Source: Paucisalibacillus globulus
GTDB taxonomy: Bacteria; Bacillota; Bacilli; Bacillales; Amphibacillaceae
Reading direction: 5' to 3'
NCBI RefSeq assembly: GCF_900184735.1
Contig: NZ_LT855386.1
Location: 186,001 to 250,000, forward strand
DNA: 64,000 nucleotides
Shown here piece by piece: positions 34,939-43,356 of this stretch. A model generated the notes under the pieces. That model had not been told where the DNA came from, did not search any database, and saw nothing but the letters and a program-made list of their open reading frames with translations. How positions within the stretch are numbered: the first letter of the stretch is position 1; each line of letters starts with the position of its first letter. The position numbers and the translations under genes are program-made.

Positions 34939-35370
34939 TTACCATCCTTTATTTAAATCTTCTTCATTCGTTTCCGATATGGAACCTGAAACATCTACGT
35001 TATCAGGAGCGCAAAGAAAAGTTTGGGAGCCCAGTCGCTGAATAATACCATTAACTGCGTAGACAGTTCCACTTAAAAAATCTATAATCCTTTTTGCCTC
35101 ATTTCGTTCTACTCGTTGTAGATTGACGACTACCGCTCGTTTATTAACGATATTATCTGCTATCTGCTGTGCTTCTTCAAAAGTCCTCGGCTCACAAAGT
35201 ACGACTTTGGATGAGGATGTTTTTACACTTGTTAAATTTATTACATTATTATTTGTTTGGTTTTTCTTGTTGATTGGCGCTTTTACTGGTTCATGTTCTT
35301 CCTCTACATACTCATATTCATATTCTTCGTCTACTGCAAAAAGAGTCTTTATCTTATTTTTAAAACTCAA
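34939..35370 (-). CDS. sepF: Cell division protein SepF
   Basis: FtsZ-interacting ring-forming protein that tethers Z-rings to membrane. The N-terminal amphipathic helix, an acidic Tyr/Glu-rich linker ([14 protein letters not shown]), and a C-terminal DUF552 domain ([15 protein letters not shown] ... VNLQR) are present. GTG at 35379 lies within the AGGTGA ribosome-binding site, so TTG at 35370 is the likelier start and gives an N-terminus ([11 protein letters not shown]) aligned with B. subtilis SepF. About 143 residues. Confidence 0.94.
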   Translation of the reverse strand: MSFKNKIKTLFAVDEEYEYEYVEEEHEPVKAPINKKNQTNNNVINLTSVKTSSSKVVLCEPRTFEEAQQIADNIVNKRAVVVNLQRVERNEAKRIIDFLSGTVYAVNGIIQRLGSQTFLCAPDNVDVSGSISETNEEDLNKGW

Positions 35371-35380
35371 TCTTGTCACC

Positions 35381-36058
35381 TCACATATTTTCCCCTACTA
35401 ATTTTGAGCCAATTCTAATATGGGTTGCACCCTCCATAATGGCAACCTCGTAATCATTGCTCATTCCCATGGATAAATAGTTACACGGTGCATGTCGATA
35501 ATTTCTTTGTTTTACCTTGTCCCGTAATTCTCTGAGTTCGCTAAATACTTTATGTAATAATGCCTTATCGTCTGAATGTGGTGCCATTGTCATCAATCCT
35601 ACAATCCGAATATTTGTATATTCAGATATTTCCTCAATGAACTGCATGACATTCTCTGGTTGTATCCCATGTTTAGATTCTTCACCACTTACATTTACTT
35701 GTACAAAACAATCCATGACGGTAGAAGCACGTTTGTTAATTTCTTTAGCTAAAGATAGCCTGTCCAATGAGTGTATATAATCTACCTTATCTATTATGTC
35801 TTTTACTTTTCTAGTTTGTAAACTTCCAATAAAATGCCATGAAACGGTCTTGCCGAAATGATTGTATTTCTCTATGAATCCTTCTTGACGATTTTCGCCA
35901 AGATTTAATAGCCCTGCATTTATCGCTTCCTTAGTTCTCTCTATTGTAACATATTTCGTTACCGCTATGATGGTAACGTCCTCAGGATTCCGATTGTTTT
36001 TTTGACACGCAGCTTCTATATTCGCTTTAATTTCTGTTAAATTTTGTGAGACATCCAT
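35381..36058 (-). CDS. ylmE: YggS/PROSC-family pyridoxal phosphate homeostasis protein YlmE
   Basis: A 225-residue alanine racemase-like TIM-barrel protein that binds PLP and keeps its free level in balance. The PLP lysine lies in IIAVTKYV near residue 35, and the C-terminal [13 protein letters not shown] ... GSTHIRIG-type motif is present as SMGMSND and IRIGSKLVG. It is placed between ylmD and sepF as in most Firmicutes. Confidence 0.93.
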   Translation of the reverse strand: MDVSQNLTEIKANIEAACQKNNRNPEDVTIIAVTKYVTIERTKEAINAGLLNLGENRQEGFIEKYNHFGKTVSWHFIGSLQTRKVKDIIDKVDYIHSLDRLSLAKEINKRASTVMDCFVQVNVSGEESKHGIQPENVMQFIEEISEYTNIRIVGLMTMAPHSDDKALLHKVFSELRELRDKVKQRNYRHAPCNYLSMGMSNDYEVAIMEGATHIRIGSKLVGENM

Positions 36059-36085
36059 TATTACTTATTTCTCCTCCCATGAAAA

Positions 36086-36895
36086 TCAGCAGCTATAGCC
36101 AATAAACCCTAACATCCGGCCAGTTTCCCCTTGGTCCCGGCGATGTGAGAAAAATAGGTTATCATCTCTAAACGTGCAATATTTTGTTATATCTATATTA
36201 CTACGAAGTACACCTGATTGTACAAGGATTTCGACATTAAGTTGTTTTAAATCTAATAAATAGTGTCCATTCTCTACAGGTGTTAACACTTGTTCTCTAT
36301 GTTCCAACGGTATACGATTTTTCACAAACTCATCTACCTCATAATATTCCTTAGAAATACATGGTCCAATTGTTACATTGATGTCTTTAATATTACATCC
36401 AAGTGCTATTAATTTAGTCGTCATAACCTCAGCTATTCTCCCTACTGTACCCTTCCAACCAGCATGAGCTATACCAATGTATTTTGTAATTGGGTCAAAA
36501 AAGAAAAGTGGTACACAATCAGCAAAAAAAGCCGTACATAAGATACCTGTTTCTTTCGTTATTATTCCATCAACCCCCTCTAAAGACGACTCTACAGACT
36601 TTGCACCTTTCCCAACGTCTGTTGGTTCAACAATCTGTACTGAAGTATGATGTATTTGTTCACCAGCAACCCATTTTTCTAAAGGTATTTTAATAGTTGC
36701 AGCTAGCTTCTTTCTATTGGCAATTACATCATCATAATCATCAGATACATGTAAACCTAGATTATTGGAGGTAAAGTACCCTCTACTAGTTCCGCCATTA
36801 CGGGTTGTGAAACCCACTTTTAAATTGGAGTCTAAATCCATCCATTTATTGATATATAATATTTCATTATCTTCTAATTCATAAGCGTCTACCAC
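36086..36895 (-). CDS. ylmD: Laccase-domain purine nucleoside phosphorylase / peptidoglycan editing factor YlmD
   Basis: A 269-residue YfiH/DUF152 protein. The copper/zinc-type motif residues His and Cys occur in TAFFADCVPLFF, IAHAGWKGTVGRIAE and the C-terminal SHRRDQGETGRMLGFI. Related proteins have purine nucleoside phosphorylase or adenosine deaminase activity, or edit muropeptides; which applies here is not decided by sequence. The GTG start has AGGGGGA at proper spacing. Confidence 0.92.
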   Translation of the reverse strand: MVDAYELEDNEILYINKWMDLDSNLKVGFTTRNGGTSRGYFTSNNLGLHVSDDYDDVIANRKKLAATIKIPLEKWVAGEQIHHTSVQIVEPTDVGKGAKSVESSLEGVDGIITKETGILCTAFFADCVPLFFFDPITKYIGIAHAGWKGTVGRIAEVMTTKLIALGCNIKDINVTIGPCISKEYYEVDEFVKNRIPLEHREQVLTPVENGHYLLDLKQLNVEILVQSGVLRSNIDITKYCTFRDDNLFFSHRRDQGETGRMLGFIGYSC

Positions 36896-36925
36896 AGTAA
36901 TTCCCCCTGCTAGTTTGAGCTCCTA

Positions 36926-37183
36926 TTATTCAAGATATAACTTCGGACGCGTTATATCTTTCACTAGAATGACATCAGAGCCAATTGTAACGATTTGTTC
37001 CCAATATATCATCATTTCATCTGACTTTCCAAAAAAACCACCCTTTTTATCACGCAAATAGATTATTAGAGCAATTATTCTACCACGATCTGGGTCTATT
37101 TCTAAATCTGAAATGTGTCCTAATCTTTTTCCATCATTGATCACAATAACTTCTTTTACTTGAAGATCTGATAATTTTATCAT
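36926..37183 (-). CDS. ylmC: PRC-barrel sporulation protein YlmC/YmxH family
   Basis: An 85-residue PRC-barrel protein (GKRLGHISDLEIDPDRGRI is the barrel core). The family is spore-former specific and unassigned in function. An ATG at 37183 has AGGTGA six bases upstream; an adjacent GTG at 37186 is possible. First gene of the ylm run, directly downstream of the BCCT transporter terminator. Confidence 0.9.
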   Translation of the reverse strand: MIKLSDLQVKEVIVINDGKRLGHISDLEIDPDRGRIIALIIYLRDKKGGFFGKSDEMMIYWEQIVTIGSDVILVKDITRPKLYLE

Positions 37184-37282
37184 CACGGCTCACCTACCCT
37201 TACTAGTGATGTATATGCATGAAGTTGTTCGTTCATTCTGAGCTAGGGTAATGAACTTTACAGTATAACCATAACAAAAAAC

Positions 37283-37316
37283 GGAGCCTGTTATGAAAAC
37301 TATCGTAACAGACTCC
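37283..37316 (-). terminator. Intrinsic terminator after the BCCT transporter gene
   Basis: GGAGTCTGTTACG pairs with CATAACAGGCTCC (one mismatch, one G-U pair) over a 7-8-base loop and is followed on the minus strand by GTTTTTTG, five bases past the stop. Confidence 0.8.
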
Positions 37317-37322
37317 TTACAT

Positions 37323-38867
37323 TTAATCTTTATCTTTTTTTCGTAATTCCCTTAAAGCTTCCCGTTTTTCTTCCACTGCCATTTTTCTAGCTATTCTTGG
37401 GGCATTCCACAATGGTGGTAGTAATAATAACGATACTGGAACTGCCGTGATAACAATAGAATTTTGAATAGAAGAGATACTATCACCCATCGGTAATATC
37501 ATGACAGTAGTTAATCCAAATATGCCTGCCCAAAACACCCTTAACCAGCGTTTTGGTTTATCATTCCCTGTTAAAGTTGCAGCAACAGTATAGGACATCG
37601 TATCGACAGTTGTCACGACAAATATAATAGAAACAAGTAAGAATCCGATTCCAAATAATGTTCCCATTGGAAGTTGGTCTGTTATTGCCATCACGGCAGC
37701 CTCCATCCCACCTTCAGATAGTGGTTTAGAGATGGACCCTGGGTTTTCTTTTTCGAAATACACTCCAGTTCCACCAACTACAGAAAACCAGAAATTATTA
37801 ACAATAGGCGCAACAATGGATACAGCTATAATTAATTCCCGGATTGTTCTCCCTCGTGAAATCCTACTGATAAATACAATGAGCATTGGGGCATAGCCAA
37901 TAAACCAACCCCAAAAGAATATTGTCCAACCACCAAGCCAACTATTATCCCCACGGAATAGACTCATGGTAAAGAAATTTTGTAGATGTACTCCGGTTCC
38001 GCCTACAAAAGCATCAATAATAAACATAGTAGGACCTAAAAGGAGAACCATAAATGCTAAAAATATGGTGAAACCAACATTATAACGGCTCAAGGTTAAA
38101 ATTCCACGGTCTACACCTGTCGCTGCAGATATGGCAGCAATGATAGCTAAAATAATAACAACGGAAATACTTAGAGTCATGGTGTTTGGTACATCAAATA
38201 GATGATTTAATCCATAAGCAATCTGTAACCCTAGGAAACCTAATGGCCCCAATGTACCAGCAACTGTAGCAATTATAGAAAAAGTATCAGCTGTAGTACC
38301 AATCATACTATTATGATATATTTTTTCTCCGAAAATTGGGTAAAGCAATCCTCGAGGACGTAATGGAAGCTTTTTATTATAATGCACATACATCATTACA
38401 ATTGATGCAAGAGTACCTAAAATCGCCCATGCAGTAAATCCCCAATGCATATAGGATTGGGCGAATGCAGCGAAAATATTATTAAATTCTCCTCCACCAA
38501 ATAAAGGTGGTGTGTTCATGTAATGATACATTGGTTCCGAAGCAGCCCAGAATACACCACCACTTGCCAACAACGTTACTAGTATCATTGCAATCCAGCG
38601 AAAATAACTATATATTGGTTTGTCTTGTTTCCCTAAACGCACTTTACCATATTTGGAAAATGCAAGACCTAAACCGACTAAAAAATTACCTAACAAAAGT
38701 AGTTGCCAATAGGCTCCAAACAAATCTGCCGAGTACTCAAACAGTACGGAGATTGTTTTTCCGACTCCTTCACTGTTAAAAATGGATAACAAAATAAATA
38801 CAATTAAAAAACCACCACTTGCAATAAACACAGGCCAATCCAAATGTTTCTTATTGTTAAATCTCAC
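37323..38867 (-). CDS. BCCT-family glycine betaine / choline / carnitine transporter
   Basis: A 514-residue sodium-coupled osmolyte transporter with about 12 membrane helices. The family signature lies in the segment GWTIFFWGWFIGYAPMLIVF followed by the basic RISRGRTIRE. WPVFIASGGFLIVF at the start is the first helix. The C-terminus is short and charged, as in OpuD-like proteins. The start is GTG at 38867 because AGGAGGT lies six bases before it; an ATG 17 codons upstream lacks a site. It sits between sigG and ylmC, adjacent in B. subtilis, and has its own promoter and terminator. The substrate within the family cannot be fixed from sequence. Confidence 0.93.
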   Translation of the reverse strand: MRFNNKKHLDWPVFIASGGFLIVFILLSIFNSEGVGKTISVLFEYSADLFGAYWQLLLLGNFLVGLGLAFSKYGKVRLGKQDKPIYSYFRWIAMILVTLLASGGVFWAASEPMYHYMNTPPLFGGGEFNNIFAAFAQSYMHWGFTAWAILGTLASIVMMYVHYNKKLPLRPRGLLYPIFGEKIYHNSMIGTTADTFSIIATVAGTLGPLGFLGLQIAYGLNHLFDVPNTMTLSISVVIILAIIAAISAATGVDRGILTLSRYNVGFTIFLAFMVLLLGPTMFIIDAFVGGTGVHLQNFFTMSLFRGDNSWLGGWTIFFWGWFIGYAPMLIVFISRISRGRTIRELIIAVSIVAPIVNNFWFSVVGGTGVYFEKENPGSISKPLSEGGMEAAVMAITDQLPMGTLFGIGFLLVSIIFVVTTVDTMSYTVAATLTGNDKPKRWLRVFWAGIFGLTTVMILPMGDSISSIQNSIVITAVPVSLLLLPPLWNAPRIARKMAVEEKREALRELRKKDKD

Positions 38868-38963
38868 GCTTAACCTCCTAATTATGTATAAGCAAGTGTC
38901 TAAAATATTATTTTTCATTGAAGACCGTTGGGTAGAAAGTGAATATTTAAAACTGCCTCTTAA

Positions 38964-38983
38964 TTATAACCATCGACATAACC
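38964..38983 (-). repeat. Direct repeat GGTTAT in the BCCT leader
   Basis: GGTTAT occurs twice with a 12-base period (38966-38971, 38978-38983), next to a second TATAAT (38964-38969). Such phased repeats in a leader could bind a regulator, but the motif is short. Confidence 0.3.
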
Positions 38984-39016
38984 ACCGGCTTGCTCAAATG
39001 TAAAACACGGTTATTA

Positions 39017-39045
39017 ATTATACAGGGTACAAATCTACACGTCAA
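39017..39045 (-). promoter_or_regulatory. SigA-type promoter of the BCCT transporter
   Basis: -35 TTGACG (39040-39045), 17-base spacer, perfect -10 TATAAT (39017-39022). Transcription would begin near 39010, leaving a ~140-base untranslated leader before the GTG at 38867. Confidence 0.78.
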
Positions 39046-39054
39046 AGCATCTAA

Positions 39055-39093
39055 AAATGACTATCAAATCGAGTTGCGATTCAATAGTCATTT
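39055..39093 (-). terminator. Intrinsic terminator after sigG
   Basis: AAATGACTAT pairs with its exact complement, and an inner AATCG/CGATT stem is stacked on it. A T-run follows on the minus strand. It lies just upstream of the BCCT promoter. Confidence 0.78.
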
Positions 39094-39128
39094 ACTCTTT
39101 ATAATTCACATGATAATCTAATTTAAAT

Positions 39129-39908
39129 TTATTCAAACATCTGTTTATTCATTTGGCTAATTGCTGCTTTTTCTAGTCTGGACACTTGTGCTTGTGAGAT
39201 ACCGATTTCATCGGCAACTTCCATTTGTGTTTTCCCTTGAAAAAAGCGTTTATTTAAAATCATTTTTTCTCGTTCATTCAATTGATACATTCCTTCCTTT
39301 AAGGAAAGTTTATCAACCCATGTATCATCTTTGTCTTTTTCATCACTAATCTGATCCACTACAAAAATTGGGTCTCCCCCATCATTATAAATAGGCTCAA
39401 ATAAGGAAACAGGATCTTGAATAGCATCCATAGCAAATACCACGTCCGAGTGCGGAACACCCATTTCCTCCGCAATTTCTGCCGGCGTAGGTTCTTTTGA
39501 TGTTTTATTTATTAGCTTTTCACGTACTTGCAATGCCTTGTATGCAATATCTCTTAGAGAACGAGAGACTCTAATTGGATTATTGTCTCTTAGGTATCTT
39601 CGTATTTCTCCTATAATCATGGGCACTGCATAGGTAGAAAATCGCACATTATGACTTAAATCAAAGTTATCAATCGATTTCATTAAACCAATACAACCAA
39701 CTTGAAATAAATCGTCTACATATTCACCACGATTATTAAATCGTTGAATGACACTTAATACAAGACGAAGATTTCCGTTAACTAATTCCTCTCTTGCATT
39801 AATGTCTCCCGATTGCATTTTAACGAATAATTTTTTCATTTCCTCATTCGTCAATACGGGTAATTTTGATGTATCAACTCCACAGATTACTACTTTATGT
39901 CTAGTCAT
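39129..39908 (-). CDS. sigG: RNA polymerase sporulation sigma factor SigG
   Basis: The late forespore sigma factor, 259 residues. Sigma-70 region 2 (DLFQVGCIGLMKSIDNFDLS ... FSTYAVPMIIGEIRRYLRD), region 3 and the region 4 helix-turn-helix (KTQMEVADEIGISQAQVSRLE) are intact, with SigG-type N-terminus VVICGVDTSKLP. The ATG has GGGAGGG six bases upstream. A strong hairpin ends a few bases before that site. It follows sigE by 132 bases as in B. subtilis, where the gene is read by SigF and SigG. Confidence 0.97.
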   Translation of the reverse strand: MTRHKVVICGVDTSKLPVLTNEEMKKLFVKMQSGDINAREELVNGNLRLVLSVIQRFNNRGEYVDDLFQVGCIGLMKSIDNFDLSHNVRFSTYAVPMIIGEIRRYLRDNNPIRVSRSLRDIAYKALQVREKLINKTSKEPTPAEIAEEMGVPHSDVVFAMDAIQDPVSLFEPIYNDGGDPIFVVDQISDEKDKDDTWVDKLSLKEGMYQLNEREKMILNKRFFQGKTQMEVADEIGISQAQVSRLEKAAISQMNKQMFE

Positions 39909-39923
39909 TCTATACCCTCCCAG

Positions 39924-39951
39924 TTGGAGATGCTGTTCAAGGACAGTATCT
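39924..39951 (-). promoter_or_regulatory. Hairpin immediately upstream of the sigG ribosome-binding site
   Basis: GGAGATACTGT and ACAGCATCTCC form an 11-bp stem with one mismatch and a 6-base loop, ending about four bases before GGGAGGG. There is no following T-run, so it is not a terminator. B. subtilis sigG is known to be dampened partly by mRNA secondary structure in its leader; this could be the equivalent. Confidence 0.55.
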
Positions 39952-40040
39952 CCTAGGAAGGGAAAATTTATGCAAATCTACAAATTATATTAGGACATAA
40001 ATACGGTCATATTTTCTAGTACATTCTAGTATTATCAAGG

Positions 40041-40760
40041 CTAAACCATTTTATTAAATTCTTTTTTCAATCGACGAATAATTTTCTTTTCTAACCTTGA
40101 AATATAGGATTGAGATATCCCTAGCATATCGGCAACATCTTTTTGTGTTTTTTCTTCTTCACCAATAAGACCGAACCTAAGCTCCATGATTTGCTTTTCT
40201 CTTGCATTAAGTTGTGAAAGTGCATTTTGCAATAAGTGTTTATCCACCTTTGTTTCCAAATTTTTAGTAATCACATCATCATCGGTTCCTAATACATCTG
40301 ATAATAATAATTCATTGCCATCCCAATCAATGTTTAAAGGCTCATCAAACGAGATCTCTGATTTCAGTTTATTATTCCTTCTTAAGTACATTAATATCTC
40401 ATTTTCAATACATCTAGATGCATATGTAGCTAATTTTATCTTTTTTTCTGGATTAAAAGTATTGACTGCTTTTATTAATCCAATGGTACCAATACTAATT
40501 AAATCTTCTATATTAATACCTGTATTTTCGAATTTTCTTGCTATATAAACGACTAATCGAAGGTTTCGTTCAATCAGCACAGACCTTGCAGCTGGATCCC
40601 CATTTGTCAATTGAACTAATAGCTCACCTTCTTCTTCCTTTGAAAGAGGAGGTGGTAATGCTTCACTTCCTCCTATATAATAAATTTCCTCAGATTTAAT
40701 GCCTAATCGTACGAGTAGTTTATACCACCAAATGCGCATTTTAAATGTAATTTTTTTCAT
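40041..40760 (-). CDS. sigE: RNA polymerase sporulation sigma factor SigE (pro-form)
   Basis: Early mother-cell sigma factor, made as a 239-residue inactive precursor. The N-terminal ~27-residue pro-sequence is visible (basic, aromatic [20 protein letters not shown]), followed by sigma-70 region 2 ([17 protein letters not shown]) and the region 4 helix-turn-helix ([21 protein letters not shown]). SpoIIGA, encoded just upstream, cleaves the pro-sequence. The 104-base gap from spoIIGA is longer than in B. subtilis. Confidence 0.97.
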   Translation of the reverse strand: MKKITFKMRIWWYKLLVRLGIKSEEIYYIGGSEALPPPLSKEEEGELLVQLTNGDPAARSVLIERNLRLVVYIARKFENTGINIEDLISIGTIGLIKAVNTFNPEKKIKLATYASRCIENEILMYLRRNNKLKSEISFDEPLNIDWDGNELLLSDVLGTDDDVITKNLETKVDKHLLQNALSQLNAREKQIMELRFGLIGEEEKTQKDVADMLGISQSYISRLEKKIIRRLKKEFNKMV

Positions 40761-40864
40761 TATGTAACGCTCCTTTTTCTAGTTTGTATTTTACTTATTT
40801 ACAAGTGATGAACACATACCCAACTATTAATCACTAATTGTAATTTCTAATTATATAAACCATG

Positions 40865-41785
40865 TTATGCCGAATGAATAGTTGCTAGTTTAATAATTTG
40901 TGGGTGAAGTAAGCAATGATAACGTTTGTCTTTTGTTAAATCTGCAAATTGAATACCAATTAAGACCTTAGTGGCTACAATATGGTGATTTTCGTATAGA
41001 ATGGTTAATTTTTCGGGTCTAATAGCTAAAAGAAAATTACTCTTACCTTCAACCCCATGAAATGGAACAACTTGAATATAGTTCTCCAAAGATTTCGGAA
41101 TTTGTTCCATATTAAATTCTTCATAAGCCCTTTTTAAATGTTGCCAATCTTCTCTGATAAACCATTGCTGTAAGAATACCTCATCACAAATAACGACAGG
41201 TCGCTTTGTTAATGGATCCACTAGTTGATTACCACTGTCAATGAACCCTGTAGTTGTTAAAGTTCTATTGTTTATGGTGATGGAAACCTCATAAAGTTGA
41301 TCGTATCGAATTTTTTCGATTGCGTGCTTGTCCAAACGATTCTTCGTAAACCAAAATACGATTGGAAATCCAATTACAACAAAAATCCAACTAATCGGGT
41401 CCCCATATCCACTACTAAAAGATAGGAATCCTGCAGCAGTTATAGCAACTGGACTTTGTAATAGATAATGCGCAGCAAACATTCCACCTCCAATTGCAAA
41501 TGATACAAAATAAAATAATAATAGCTGCTTTATCATTCGATTAAAGGAGATAAATCGGAATGTAACCAAAATAATTAGAATAGAATAAAGTATCTTTCCG
41601 AATACCGTAGTGATATACGAGTTTGGAAAATAGAGAGTCATTGGAACAATTAATGATGCAAAGAAGGCCCCTATTATTAACCTGCTTTTAGGTGAAGATT
41701 CGCGACAGAGCGCCTGTGTTAACATTAAAAGCATGAAATCTAAGAGAAAGTTCAAAACCCAAACTGCATCAAGGTAAATAGTCAT
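40865..41785 (-). CDS. spoIIGA: Sporulation sigma-E factor-processing peptidase SpoIIGA
   Basis: Membrane aspartic protease that activates pro-SigE after a signal from the forespore. The N-terminal half has five predicted membrane helices (from MTIYLDAVWVLNFLLDFMLL), and the C-terminal half carries the active-site motif TTTGFIDSGNQLVDPLT with the catalytic Asp near residue 183. 306 residues, typical length. It heads the spoIIG operon. Confidence 0.96.
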   Translation of the reverse strand: MTIYLDAVWVLNFLLDFMLLMLTQALCRESSPKSRLIIGAFFASLIVPMTLYFPNSYITTVFGKILYSILIILVTFRFISFNRMIKQLLLFYFVSFAIGGGMFAAHYLLQSPVAITAAGFLSFSSGYGDPISWIFVVIGFPIVFWFTKNRLDKHAIEKIRYDQLYEVSITINNRTLTTTGFIDSGNQLVDPLTKRPVVICDEVFLQQWFIREDWQHLKRAYEEFNMEQIPKSLENYIQVVPFHGVEGKSNFLLAIRPEKLTILYENHHIVATKVLIGIQFADLTKDKRYHCLLHPQIIKLATIHSA

Positions 41786-41944
41786 ACTATTCTTTCCTTT
41801 CTGGGTTTTAGTAAGGTTTTATTCTGTTTTTTTTATTTCATCTAAGAAATTCACTCCTTTGAAATCTAATATTTTTGGAGAAAACTACTCAGATATACTA
41901 TTCTGACAAGTTAGAAATCTACTGAAATTAGAAGTATAAAGAGA

Positions 41945-41977
41945 AGTATAAACTAGTTATGAAGCGAAGTCTGTCAG
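41945..41977 (-). promoter_or_regulatory. Candidate spoIIG promoter with long (21-base) spacer
   Basis: On the minus strand -35 CTGACA (41972-41977) and -10 TATACT (41945-41950) are 21 bases apart. B. subtilis spoIIG is a Spo0A-activated SigA promoter with an unusually long spacer of about 22 bases. A near-consensus Spo0A box (CTCGACA, 6 of 7) lies about 40 bases upstream at 42014-42020. The region 41786-42110 otherwise shows no gene; the bpr gene of B. subtilis is absent. Confidence 0.5.
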
Positions 41978-42110
41978 TTCTTGTATGAAAATTAATGCTA
42001 ATTTCAACTAGTTATGTCGAGGGTACTTAAGAGAATTTTTGATTATAAGTTGCCTACACTGGAAAGAAGAAGAATATTATATTATTCGCTAGAATACTAC
42101 AAAAAGAAAA

Positions 42111-42136
42111 AACGTATAGCTATATAGCCATACGTT
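42111..42136 (-). terminator. Intrinsic terminator after ftsZ
   Basis: An 11-bp stem (AACGTATGGCT with AGCTATACGTT, one G-U pair) with a 4-base loop, followed on the minus strand by TTTTTCTTTTT, 18 bases past the ftsZ stop. Confidence 0.85.
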
Positions 42137-42153
42137 CGTTTCTATATGAAACA

Positions 42154-43290
42154 TTATCTATTTCTATTGCGGTTACGTAAGAATGTTGGGATATCTAAAA
42201 TATCTTCTTCTTGACGTGGTCTGGCTTGTTGTTGCATCGGTTCTTTTGTGTGAACATTATCATCATTAGCTCTTGTTGCAGCAGTTTGGTTTTGATTAAT
42301 TGCAGGACGTTGTCTAACTGGTTGTTCTGGTTTTTTGTTTTCATCAAAACCAGTAGCGATAACCGTAACAATGATTTCATCTTTCAAATCTTCATTGATA
42401 ACCGATCCAAAAATTACATTAACCTCTTCATCAGCAGCATTGGTTACAAGATCTGCAGCTTCTTGAACTTCATATAGACTTAAGTTCGTACCACCAGTAA
42501 TATTCATCAGAATACCATGAGCACCATCAATTGAAGTTTCTAGTAATGGAGAGGAAATTGCCTTTTTAGCAGCTTCTGTAGCACGGTTTTCTCCAGTCGC
42601 AATACCAATCCCCATTAATGCAGACCCTTTATTAAACATAATTGTCTTAACATCGGCAAAGTCAACATTAATCAATCCTGGTTTTGCAATTAAGTCTGAA
42701 ATACCTTGAACCCCTTGTCTTAATACATTATCAGCTTCTCTGAAAGCTTCAAGCATTGGGGTATTTTTATCAACAATTTCTAGTAAACGATCATTTGGAA
42801 TTACAATTAATGTATCAACATTATTCTTTAATGCTTCAATTCCGGAGACAGCTTGTGTAGATCTTCTACGACCCTCAAATGAAAATGGACGAGTTACAAC
42901 ACCAACTGTTAGTGCACCTAAGTCTTTTGCAACTTGAGCGATTACTGGAGCTGCACCAGTTCCAGTTCCTCCACCCATTCCAGCAGTAACAAATACCATA
43001 TCAGCACCTTGAAGAATTTCTTCTAGCTGTTCTCTACTTTCTTCAGCTGCCTTTTTTCCTACCTCAGGATTAGCACCTGCGCCAAGTCCTCTAGTAAGCT
43101 TGCCACCTATTTGTAGTTTAGTTTCTGCTTTTGATAAATTTAAAGCTTGTGCGTCAGTATTAGCAGCGATAAATTCTACACCTTCAACACCATGATCAAT
43201 CATTCGGTTTACAGCGTTATTTCCGCCACCACCGACACCAATAACCTTAATCGTAGCCAATTGGTCAATACTTGTATCAAACTCTAACAT
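42154..43290 (-). CDS. ftsZ: Cell division GTPase FtsZ
   Basis: The tubulin-like protein that forms the Z-ring. 378 residues, with the tubulin signature GGGTGTG at 106-112, the T7 synergy loop [11 protein letters not shown] near 207, a Gln/Pro-rich unstructured linker (about 317-360), and the conserved C-terminal peptide [16 protein letters not shown] that binds FtsA, SepF and others. Downstream of ftsA by 66 bases, ending at a strong terminator. Confidence 0.98.
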   Translation of the reverse strand: MLEFDTSIDQLATIKVIGVGGGGNNAVNRMIDHGVEGVEFIAANTDAQALNLSKAETKLQIGGKLTRGLGAGANPEVGKKAAEESREQLEEILQGADMVFVTAGMGGGTGTGAAPVIAQVAKDLGALTVGVVTRPFSFEGRRRSTQAVSGIEALKNNVDTLIVIPNDRLLEIVDKNTPMLEAFREADNVLRQGVQGISDLIAKPGLINVDFADVKTIMFNKGSALMGIGIATGENRATEAAKKAISSPLLETSIDGAHGILMNITGGTNLSLYEVQEAADLVTNAADEEVNVIFGSVINEDLKDEIIVTVIATGFDENKKPEQPVRQRPAINQNQTAATRANDDNVHTKEPMQQQARPRQEEDILDIPTFLRNRNRNR

Positions 43291-43356
43291 TTTTCGTTCC
43301 TCCTAATATGCAAATTACAAGATTTCTAGAAGCTAATTTTAATGTGGGAACGCTTA

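Noticed and set aside
38782-39003. 73-codon plus-strand frame spanning the start of the BCCT gene and its leader
   Set aside because: It is antisense to a coding start and a promoter/leader region, and has no ribosome-binding site.
39924-39951. Terminator between sigE and sigG
   Set aside because: No T-run follows the stem; the sequence leads directly into the sigG ribosome-binding site, so a translational role is more likely.
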